A stretch of 43,630 nt of DNA from positions 2,279,728 through 2,323,357 of the forward strand of contig NZ_CH672428.1 in assembly GCF_000152745.1 (NCBI RefSeq), given 5' to 3'. Positions 7,690-14,350 of this stretch are shown here, one piece after another (the stretch's first letter is position 1; every line of letters begins with the position of its first letter). The notes under the pieces were generated by a model. That model did not search any database and was not told where the DNA came from. It saw nothing but the letters and a program-made list of their open reading frames with translations. A program made the translations under genes and the position numbers. Source of the stretch: Oceanicaulis sp. HTCC2633. GTDB taxonomy: Bacteria > Pseudomonadota > Alphaproteobacteria > Caulobacterales > Maricaulaceae.

Positions 7690-8721
7690 ATGAACACGAC
7701 AGCCGCACGCCCCGCCGCCGACGCGCCGCTCATCCATGTGGTGATGGTGGCTTACCCTGACGCCCATGTGCTCGACATCACCGGGCCGATGGAGGTGCTG
7801 TCAGGCGTGAAGCTGTTCAAGGATGGCGGGGTGGGCGGCTATGAGCTGACCCTGGTCGCTGCTGACGCAACGCCCATCCGCACCACCTCGGGCCTGTCGC
7901 TTGTGCCGGACATGACCTTTGATCAGGCGCGCGAGAGCGGTCTGCCGGTGGATGTGCTGATGATCGCGGGCGGGCACGGCACTCAGGCCGCGCTCAAGGA
8001 TCAGCGCCTGCTGGAGTTCGTGCGCTGGGCGGATGGCGAGGCCGAACGGGTGATCTCGATCTGCACCGGCTCTTTCATCCTGGCCGAGCTGGGGCTTCTG
8101 AACGGTCGGCGCGCCTCCACCCATTGGTGGTGGTGCCCGGTGATGGCCAAACGCTATCCGCAGATCGCGCTCGATGCAGACGCCATCTATGTGCGCGACG
8201 GCAAGTACTGGACCTCTGCGGGCGTGACCTCGGGCATGGATCTGGCGCTGGCGCTGGTGGAGGCGGACTGGGGGCATGACATGGCGCTCAAGGTCGCCCG
8301 CTATAATGTCATGTACATGATGCGGCCGGGCGGACAGGCCCAGTTCAGCGCCCAGCTGGTGGCTCAGCAAGTGGATGACGGGCCGATCAACCGTACGCTC
8401 CAGCACATACTCGCGAACCTCACCGACGAGCTGAGCGTGACCCAGCTGGCCAATTTCGCCTGCATGTCCGAGCGCAGCTTTGCCCGCAAGTTCAAGAGCG
8501 AGACCGGCCAGACGCCCGCCACCTATGTGGAGCAGGCGCGGCTGCAGGATGCCCGGGTCAGGTTGGAGCAGTCCGATGACACGATTGACCTGATTGCGCT
8601 CAAATCAGGATTTGGCGCGGCCGAACGCATGCGTCGGGCCTTTCACAAGCATCTCGGGGTGACGGTGCGCGAATATCGCGAGCGCTTCCGCCCCGTCCGC
8701 GTCCGATCTGCAGAGGCCTGA
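7690..8721 (+). CDS. GlxA-family transcriptional regulator (DJ-1/PfpI plus AraC HTH)
   Basis: A 343-residue regulator. Residues about 14-190 form a class I glutamine amidotransferase-like DJ-1/PfpI domain with the nucleophile-elbow cysteine retained (SICTGSFILAELGLL, Cys125) followed by ASTHW. Residues about 230-335 form a double AraC HTH (LSVTQLANFACMSERSFARKF and the matching second helix pair). Such proteins act as cytosolic sensors and activators; GbdR and CdhR are examples for quaternary amines. The ATG at 7690 is preferred over a TTG at 7663. It converges on hxlR with 7 bp between stops. Its target could be the amidohydrolase/cyclase group, which is inferred. Confidence 0.93.
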   Translation: MNTTAARPAADAPLIHVVMVAYPDAHVLDITGPMEVLSGVKLFKDGGVGGYELTLVAADATPIRTTSGLSLVPDMTFDQARESGLPVDVLMIAGGHGTQAALKDQRLLEFVRWADGEAERVISICTGSFILAELGLLNGRRASTHWWWCPVMAKRYPQIALDADAIYVRDGKYWTSAGVTSGMDLALALVEADWGHDMALKVARYNVMYMMRPGGQAQFSAQLVAQQVDDGPINRTLQHILANLTDELSVTQLANFACMSERSFARKFKSETGQTPATYVEQARLQDARVRLEQSDDTIDLIALKSGFGAAERMRRAFHKHLGVTVREYRERFRPVRVRSAEA

Positions 8722-8728
8722 GATGCGT

Positions 8729-9049
8729 TCACACGTCATGCCCGTGCGCGACGCGGGTTTCCGCCCACATGTTCGACCAGTCGCGCAGGGCGTACAGCAC
8801 CGGACCCAGCTCCTCGAGCAGGGCGGTCGGCTTGTAGCCTTCATCGGTGCTTTCCAGCAGCAGCGTCTCTTTGAGAAGCGCCAGGCGCTGGTTGAGGACG
8901 GTTGGCGAAATCTCGTCGCACTGGGCCCGCAGCTCGCGAAAGGTCAGCGGGCCGTTGCGCAACTCCCAGATGATGCGCAGCACCCATTTCTGACCCAGGA
9001 CTTCAAACAGGGCCATTACCGGGCGCGAGGATTCGGTCAGTTTCGCCAC
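8729..9049 (-). CDS. HxlR-family (MarR-like) transcriptional regulator
   Basis: A 106-residue winged-helix regulator of the HxlR/YybR family. Signature segments are VLGQKWVLRIIWELRNGPLT, TFRELRAQCDEISPTVLNQRL, and the wing with YKPTALLEELGPVLYALRDW. Many HxlR members lack the N-terminal cysteine that senses thiol stress. This one has a single cysteine (RAQCDEIS) in the recognition region. The start is a GTG at 9049 with a strong GAGGAGAG Shine-Dalgarno upstream. Inverted GCTAC/GTAGC repeats lie just upstream and probably mediate autoregulation. Confidence 0.93.
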   Translation of the reverse strand: MAKLTESSRPVMALFEVLGQKWVLRIIWELRNGPLTFRELRAQCDEISPTVLNQRLALLKETLLLESTDEGYKPTALLEELGPVLYALRDWSNMWAETRVAHGHDV

Positions 9050-9075
9050 AATCTCTCCTCGAAATGGTCACTTGC

Positions 9076-9119
9076 GCTACGGAAAGCGTAGCAGTACTTC
9101 TTGCTACATAATACGTAGC
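9076..9119. promoter_or_regulatory. Tandem GCTAC/GTAGC inverted repeats upstream of hxlR
   Basis: Two dyads with the same half-site lie 27-70 bp upstream of the hxlR start codon: GCTACG-N5-CGTAGC (9076-9092) and GCTAC-N7-GTAGC (9103-9119). Shared half-sites in tandem next to a small winged-helix regulator gene suggest autoregulatory operators. Binding is inferred. Confidence 0.6.
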
Positions 9120-9120
9120 G

Positions 9121-9426
9121 ATTGCCGCCCTGATTGAAAGGGCGGCGCCTACGAAAGGGGGCATTGTCCCCGCTGGTTGGTCAACCCTTCCGCCTGAACA
9201 CGGGAAACCCGGTCGGCGGAGACTGCAGGAGACGCCAGGATGGCGCACACAGCAGTTCGGGCGTTTGTCGCGCCCGTCGCCAAGATGACGACAGCGCCGC
9301 TCGGCGTTGCGCATGCCGTGTCCGGACCGCCGATGATCGGCCCGGACACCTGACTGACGCTGCGCGGTAAGCGCGGCCCAAGATTCGGGTCCTGACAGGC
9401 GGACCCTTCCTCAGGAGAGAGACATT
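9121..9426 (+). other. Structured non-coding region upstream of the autotransporter gene
   Basis: The gap between hxlR and the esterase gene is 377 bp. Beyond the hxlR operators it contains three GC-rich hairpins. They are GCCGCCCT-N7-AGGGCGGC (9124-9146), GTGTCCGG with CCGGACAC (9318-9349, enclosing a smaller GCCGA-TGA-TCGGC stem), and GGGTCC-N8-GGACCC (9387-9406). None is followed by a T-run, so they are not typical intrinsic terminators. A short ORF lies at 9240-9353. The last hairpin ends 8 bp before the AGGAGAGA ribosome-binding site of the esterase gene. I recognise no known riboswitch class. Confidence 0.45.
9240..9353 (+). CDS. Possible 37-codon leader ORF
   Basis: ATG at 9240 has AGGAG at 9227-9231 (8-bp spacing), as good a ribosome-binding site as those of neighbouring genes. 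It encodes 37 residues beginning MAHTAVRAFVAPVAK and ending with a stop at 9353. Its last codons lie within the strong hairpin at 9318-9349. This arrangement resembles leader-peptide or attenuator layouts, but no codon run gives away an amino-acid signal. No homolog is recognised. It may be a chance ORF. Confidence 0.3.
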   Translation: MAHTAVRAFVAPVAKMTTAPLGVAHAVSGPPMIGPDT

Positions 9427-11316
9427 ATGAAACGCAGTATGACTGCGCGCACGGCTCTGTGCGCGTTGCGGGGCGGGTGCGCCCTTATGGCCGGGGGCTT
9501 CGCCGCGCTGGCGCTGGGCGGGGCGAGTTACGCCAAACCCGGAGACGGGAACTGGTATTTCTTTGGCGACAGCTCGACCGGGCAGGGCAATCACGCTGCC
9601 CTTCTGGAGCAGCGCGGCGAGACCCAATTCCCCTATTCGTCCAATAATGGCTTCCGTCGCCTGTCCAATGGTCTGGTCTGGTCAGAAATGATGGGCCGGG
9701 ATGTGGACATTGTCCTCGACCCCGACCGCGACAGCAACAATGTGAACTTCGCTTTCTCCGGCGCTCATATCACCGCAAGCGGCGATCTGGCCGAGTTTGG
9801 CCTCTATACGGGCGTGCAGATCCAGACCGCGATCTTTGCCGAGATGGTCGAGGCGGGCGAGGCCAGCGTTGGCGCAGACGATGTCGCCTTCATCATGGCG
9901 GGCGCCAACGATCTGATGGATCGCGCCGCGGCGGGCGAGGATTTCGATGCGATCATCGCCGATATCGCCGAAGCGGGCGCGGATAACATCACCACCCTGG
10001 GCGCGCTGGGCGTGAAAACGGTGCTGATGGCGGAAGTGCGCCCGATCAAGTTCGCCCCGCTGGTGCGCGATGACGCCGAGGCTCAGGCCGCCTTCGCCGA
10101 AGCCGTGGATGCGGCGAATATCGCCCTGTTTGATGCGGCGGTCGCAGCCGCGGATGCGGCGGGCGTCAATCTGGTGACGGTGCGGGACGAGGCGTTCCTC
10201 ACCTATATCCGGGACAACGCCGCAGCGCTGGGCTTCGATGAGGTGGATCGCGAGTGTTATCTTGAAGACGCCGACACGGTCTGCGCGCCCGATATGGCGG
10301 GGCAGAACCGCTATCTGTTCCTCGATGATCTGCACTTCACCGAAGCCGGTCAGCTTCTGACCGCGCAATGGTGGCAGGCGACCTTGGCGGGCGCGAATGG
10401 CGAGGCCGCGCGGCCTGCGTTGATGCTGCCCTCGCTGGTCGCCGCCGGGCTGGAGATGAGCGAGCAATCGGTCTGGGCGGGCGCGCGTCAGGGGCCGGGC
10501 GTGTTCGGTGATCTCGCCTATCAGGACGTGAAGTTCGACTTTGACGGCCTGACCGCGGATGTCCGCCTGAAAGCGGCAAGCTTTGGCGGCGCCTATCGTC
10601 TGACCGACGTGTTCAGCGCCGGCGCGGCCCTGCGCCATGACGACGCCGAGATTCGCTTTGGCAACGGGGATCGTCAGGACTACGCCGCCACCACGCTGAC
10701 GGGCTTCCTGCGCTATGCCGAAGACGGTTATGGCCTGACGGCGGCGGTCAGCCATAGCTGGCTCGATTTCGAGGATGGCGTGCGCCAGACCGGCGTGCGC
10801 GGTCTGTCCGCCCGCACCAGCTTTGACGGCGAGGCCTGGCAGGCGAGCCTTTTGAGTGATGCGGCCTATGAGTGGGGAGTGTTCGACCTGCAGGTCAGCA
10901 ATTCCTTGCAATATGACGCGATCCGTATCGATGGCGCGACCGAGACCGGCGCGACCGGTCTGGCGCTGCGCTATGGCGCGCAATCGCTCAACACCTGGCG
11001 CTTTGACACCCATCTTGATGCGCGCATGGACGGCTGGCGCGTGGCGGAGAACGTCACCCTCGCCCCGGTCGGCGCTGTGGGCTGGACCTGGCGCAGCAAT
11101 GCCGATCACAGCCTCGTCTCACAGCTGATCGACAACACCGCGGACCCGGTGACGCTGTTCGGCGAGGGGCTGGCGGAGAACAGCTTCGAGACCCGTCTGG
11201 GCCTTGAGGCGCAGATCGCCGAACGCTTCACCGCCGGGCTCAGCTATGGCCGCGGCTGGGGTGATGACCGCCATTCTGATGACCGGATCGCGCTGACCGT
11301 GCGCGCCCGCTTCTGA
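9427..11316 (+). CDS. Autotransporter esterase: SGNH/GDSL passenger with C-terminal beta-barrel
   Basis: A 629-residue EstA-type type Va autotransporter. A long signal peptide ends near ASYA (residue 36). SGNH blocks follow: FGDSSTGQGN with the catalytic serine (about residue 49), AGANDLMD (block III Asn, about 160), and DDLHFTEAGQ with the catalytic Asp/His (about 300-303). From about residue 350 the sequence turns into amphipathic strands (GDLAYQDVKFDFDGL and later repeats) and ends in a phenylalanine (VRARF), as expected for an outer-membrane barrel recognised by Bam. The product should be a surface-anchored lipase or esterase. SD AGGAGAGA precedes the ATG. It is followed at 41 bp by a glycine-zipper lipoprotein gene. 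Confidence 0.93.
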   Translation: MKRSMTARTALCALRGGCALMAGGFAALALGGASYAKPGDGNWYFFGDSSTGQGNHAALLEQRGETQFPYSSNNGFRRLSNGLVWSEMMGRDVDIVLDPDRDSNNVNFAFSGAHITASGDLAEFGLYTGVQIQTAIFAEMVEAGEASVGADDVAFIMAGANDLMDRAAAGEDFDAIIADIAEAGADNITTLGALGVKTVLMAEVRPIKFAPLVRDDAEAQAAFAEAVDAANIALFDAAVAAADAAGVNLVTVRDEAFLTYIRDNAAALGFDEVDRECYLEDADTVCAPDMAGQNRYLFLDDLHFTEAGQLLTAQWWQATLAGANGEAARPALMLPSLVAAGLEMSEQSVWAGARQGPGVFGDLAYQDVKFDFDGLTADVRLKAASFGGAYRLTDVFSAGAALRHDDAEIRFGNGDRQDYAATTLTGFLRYAEDGYGLTAAVSHSWLDFEDGVRQTGVRGLSARTSFDGEAWQASLLSDAAYEWGVFDLQVSNSLQYDAIRIDGATETGATGLALRYGAQSLNTWRFDTHLDARMDGWRVAENVTLAPVGAVGWTWRSNADHSLVSQLIDNTADPVTLFGEGLAENSFETRLGLEAQIAERFTAGLSYGRGWGDDRHSDDRIALTVRARF

Positions 11317-11357
11317 TCCTGAAATCAAAAGAGCAACAACAAGAAAGGATACTCCCC

Positions 11358-11738
11358 ATGAAACCGATTGTTCTGATGACCGTGATCGCCTCCGGCCTGA
11401 TGGTCACCGCCTGCGCTGGCGGCGGCGCCGATTACGCCCCGATCGTGGATGGTCCGCATTCCGTGGCCTATGAGGCGGATCTTCAGGCGTGCCAGGCGCT
11501 GGCGCGCGAGCGGGCCTATCTGAACTCCGAAACCCGCACCGACATGGCGGTGGGCGCTGGCATCGGCGCACTGGCCGGTCTGGCCGATGACGATGTGACC
11601 GACACCGAAGGCGCGATTGCCGGCGCCGTGGTGGGGGCGGCGGCGGGCGCTCTGGGCGGTTCGCTCGAAACCCGCGACGAGCGGCGCCAGATGGTGGTGG
11701 AGTGCCTGCGCATGCGCGGGCATCGCGCGGTGGGCTGA
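11358..11738 (+). CDS. Glycine-zipper lipoprotein
   Basis: A 126-residue protein with a lipoprotein signal peptide (lipobox MVTAC, Cys about residue 19). A glycine-zipper hairpin spans about residues 60-100 (MAVGAGIGALAGL and GAIAGAVVGAAAGALGG), separated by an acidic turn. Conserved cysteines lie at QACQAL and VECLRMRGH. The architecture is that of SlyB/Rcc/YMGG-like envelope lipoproteins that insert into or stabilise the outer membrane. SD AAGGA precedes the ATG at 11358. Being directly downstream of the autotransporter gene it may be co-transcribed, although a functional link is not established. Confidence 0.85.
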   Translation: MKPIVLMTVIASGLMVTACAGGGADYAPIVDGPHSVAYEADLQACQALARERAYLNSETRTDMAVGAGIGALAGLADDDVTDTEGAIAGAVVGAAAGALGGSLETRDERRQMVVECLRMRGHRAVG

Positions 11739-11748
11739 TCCATCAGCG

Positions 11749-11787
11749 GCCTCGGGAAGGCGTCTCTCTCCGGCGCTTTTCCGAGGC
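11749..11787 (+). terminator. Candidate terminator hairpin after the lipoprotein gene
   Basis: Arms GCCTCGGGAAGGCG (11749-11762) and CGCTTTTCCGAGGC (11774-11787) pair with G-U wobbles around an 11-nt loop. The stem is long and GC-rich, but only TT follows, so it is a weak intrinsic terminator or a 3'-protecting hairpin. Confidence 0.5.
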
Positions 11788-11876
11788 TTCTGAATCCGGC
11801 GAACAAACTGACGTGAAAGGCGGGAAAGCCGCCGCCGCATCTTGCCCAAAATGCGGGCCGCTGATACGCAATCAGC

Positions 11877-12539
11877 ATGGCTCGTTCGACGATTATTTCA
11901 CCCTCGATTCTGTCTGCTGATTTCGCCCGGCTGGGAGACGAGGTCAAAGCCATCGACGCCGCGGGCGCCGACTGGATCCATATCGACGTCATGGACGGGC
12001 ATTTCGTGCCCAATCTGACCATTGGCCCGGCGGTCGTGAAGGCCTTGCGGCCCTGGTCGGACCAGCCTTTTGACGTGCACCTGATGATTTCGCCGGTGGA
12101 CGCCTATGTCGCCGACTTCGCCGAGGCGGGCGCGGACATGATCACCGCCCATCCCGAGGCGGGCCCGCACTTTCACCGCACCGTGCAGACCATCAAGAGC
12201 CATGGCGTGAAGGCCGGCGCGGCGCTCAATCCGGGCTCCTCGCTGGACATGATCGACTATGTGCTCGACGAGCTCGATCTCGTCCTGATCATGAGCGTCA
12301 ATCCCGGCTTTGGCGGGCAGAGCTTCCTGACCTCCCAGCTGCGCAAGATCGAAACCCTGCGCAAGACCATCGAGCGTCGGGGCCTGGACACGATGATCGA
12401 GGTGGATGGCGGGGTGAACCCGCAAACCGCCCAGCACTGCATCAATGCGGGCGCAGATGCGCTTGTCGCAGGCTCCGCCGTCTTCAAGGGCGGTCCCGGC
12501 GCCTATGCCGGGAACATTGCCGCATTGCGGGGCGTTTGA
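11877..12539 (+). CDS. rpe: Ribulose-phosphate 3-epimerase
   Basis: A 220-residue TIM-barrel enzyme that interconverts D-ribulose 5-phosphate and D-xylulose 5-phosphate in the cytosolic pentose phosphate pathway. Full-length match to Rpe: [14 protein letters not shown] at the N-terminus, metal and catalytic motifs [21 protein letters not shown], and [13 protein letters not shown], then EVDGGVN with the second catalytic aspartate and the phosphate-binding VAGSAVF. The ATG at 11877 lacks an obvious SD. The gene begins a tandem run with the heparinase-like gene 7 bp downstream. Confidence 0.97.
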   Translation: MARSTIISPSILSADFARLGDEVKAIDAAGADWIHIDVMDGHFVPNLTIGPAVVKALRPWSDQPFDVHLMISPVDAYVADFAEAGADMITAHPEAGPHFHRTVQTIKSHGVKAGAALNPGSSLDMIDYVLDELDLVLIMSVNPGFGGQSFLTSQLRKIETLRKTIERRGLDTMIEVDGGVNPQTAQHCINAGADALVAGSAVFKGGPGAYAGNIAALRGV

Positions 12540-12546
12540 GGCCTTG

Positions 12547-14295
12547 ATGAAACGCCCGCCCAGGACCCGTGAGATCGCCGCCGCCCTGGCGCTGCGCGGT
12601 CGTCGGGAAATGTCAGATCTGCTCAATGCGGCCCCGCCCTATCGCATACTGACCCAGAGCCAGCGTGCGCCCGAAGCGCTGGCCGTGCGGCCCAAAGCGC
12701 TGATCAAGGGCGACAAGGCGCGCGGCGCCGCCCTGCTGGGCGGTCGGTTCGCGCTGGCGGGCGAAATGCTGGAAGTGTCCGAGGAGGAGTCGGTCTGGGA
12801 CCGGACAGCGCCGTCCAAACGCTTTGCCGAAAGCCTGCACCGGTTTGACTGGCTGGCGGACCTTCTGGCGGTGGAGGACCCCGAGGCGCCGACCATGGCG
12901 CGCGCCCTGGTCGATGACTGGCTGGCGCGTTTTGGCAAATGGAACTGGTTCAGCTGGGAGCCGCATGTGCTCGAAGGCCGGTTGTGGGCCTGGATGCTGG
13001 CAAGCGAAACCGTCTTCGCCTCCGAGGATCCCGAAACGCCGAAGCGGCTGAAATCCGCGGTGCGCCAGGGTCTGCGTCTGGCGCGCTGCCTGTCGCTCAT
13101 GCCCCAGGACAAGACGCGGCTCTGCGCTGCGATCACCCTGCGTCTGGCCGCGCTGACCCTGGACTTGCCCGCCAAGCTGCAGACCCAGGCCCAGAGCGCG
13201 CTTGATCGCGAGCTGACCAGCCAGATCCTGCCTGATGGCGGCCACGCCAGCCGCAATCCGCGCGTCGCGGCGGATGTCCTGATTGCGCTCGTCATTCTCG
13301 ACCGCGCCGCCGATGCGCGCGGACTCAGCCTGTCCTCCGAGGTCAGTCGTGCGATGGATCGCACGGCGGCCTTCATCCGCTTCTGTCGCATGCCGGGCGG
13401 CGGGCTGACCGTCTTTCATGGCGGGGATGAAGGGGATTCCCGCGCCATCGAGACCGCGCTCAAGCATGTGGGCGGTGGTCAGGGGCGTGGCTTCAATGTC
13501 GCGCCGCACAGCGGATTCAACCGTGTGGAAGCGGGCGGCGCCGTGCTGATCATGGATTCCGCAGGCCCGCCATCGGGTCCGCATTCGGCGGATGTTCACG
13601 CCAGCGCGCTGGCCTTTGAATTTGCTGCTCCCGGCGGGCGTCTGGTGGTCAATTGCGGCTGGTCCGCGGATCAGCCGCGCACCTGGCGCGAGGCGGTTCG
13701 GGCGACGGCCGCCCATTCAGTGCTCACTCTTGAGGAAACCTCCTCAACGCGGCTTGTCGCCCAGGGTTGGGCCCGAGCCCTGCTGGGGCCGCGGGTCGCT
13801 GCCGGACCCGAGCCGGTGAAGGCGCGACGCAATGAGGAAGATCTCGGCGTCTGGCTGGAAGCCAGCCATGAAGGCTATCGCCGCGAGTTCGGCCTCTCCC
13901 TGCGCCGCCGGCTCTTTCTGGCGTCTGATGGCGGAGATCTGCGCGGGGAAGACAGCCTGTATCGCCCCGTCGAGGATGGTGCGCCGGACAATCCCGAACT
14001 GCGCTATCGCTTCTCCATCCGCTTCCACCTGCATCCCAGCGTTCGCGCTTCTCTTTCAAGGGATTCCTTGAGCGCACTTCTGGTTGCGGGTAATGGTGAT
14101 GGCTGGCGCTTCCGGACCGATGGGGGACCGGTGCGCCTCGAGCGTTCCGTCTATCTGGCGGCAGGGGGCAAGCCCGAACGGTCGACACAGCTGGTGGTGT
14201 CGGGCGAAGCGGAGCCCTATGGTGGGGGCGAACGTCCGCCAAACCGGGTCCGATGGGCGTTTCAGCGCTTGGGCCGCGTGGGGGCGGCGGGGTAA
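12547..14295 (+). CDS. Heparinase II/III family protein
   Basis: A 582-residue protein with an N-terminal (alpha/alpha) toroid (about 60-330; WNWFSWEPHVLEGRLWAW, LPDGGHASRNPRVAADVL). The C-terminal heparinase II/III-like beta-sandwich starts about residue 335 (SGFNRVEAGGAVLIMDSAGPPS, HADVHASAL-type SADVHASALAFEF). Family members cleave acidic polysaccharides by beta-elimination. In alphaproteobacteria a homolog is commonly found between rpe and purH, often near envelope-polysaccharide genes. There is no clear signal peptide, so location and substrate are uncertain. The ATG at 12547 is just past the rpe stop. A longer in-frame extension lies inside rpe and is not credible. Confidence 0.87.
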   Translation: MKRPPRTREIAAALALRGRREMSDLLNAAPPYRILTQSQRAPEALAVRPKALIKGDKARGAALLGGRFALAGEMLEVSEEESVWDRTAPSKRFAESLHRFDWLADLLAVEDPEAPTMARALVDDWLARFGKWNWFSWEPHVLEGRLWAWMLASETVFASEDPETPKRLKSAVRQGLRLARCLSLMPQDKTRLCAAITLRLAALTLDLPAKLQTQAQSALDRELTSQILPDGGHASRNPRVAADVLIALVILDRAADARGLSLSSEVSRAMDRTAAFIRFCRMPGGGLTVFHGGDEGDSRAIETALKHVGGGQGRGFNVAPHSGFNRVEAGGAVLIMDSAGPPSGPHSADVHASALAFEFAAPGGRLVVNCGWSADQPRTWREAVRATAAHSVLTLEETSSTRLVAQGWARALLGPRVAAGPEPVKARRNEEDLGVWLEASHEGYRREFGLSLRRRLFLASDGGDLRGEDSLYRPVEDGAPDNPELRYRFSIRFHLHPSVRASLSRDSLSALLVAGNGDGWRFRTDGGPVRLERSVYLAAGGKPERSTQLVVSGEAEPYGGGERPPNRVRWAFQRLGRVGAAG

Positions 14296-14350
14296 ACATG
14301 GCAGGCGGGTCCAGGATCGATTGCGCTGTCGCAGGGGGGAAGGCGGCGAT

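Noticed and set aside
4945-7767. A 940-codon open frame on the minus strand antisense to the cyclase and amidohydrolase genes
   Set aside because: It mirrors codon phase of GC-rich genes on the other strand, has a low-complexity His/Arg/Gln-rich translation, and no domain. The plus-strand genes have clear families.
9149-9349. A 66-codon minus-strand ORF in the structured region upstream of the autotransporter gene
   Set aside because: GTG start within a hairpin, no convincing ribosome-binding site, and composition typical of chance ORFs in GC-rich DNA.
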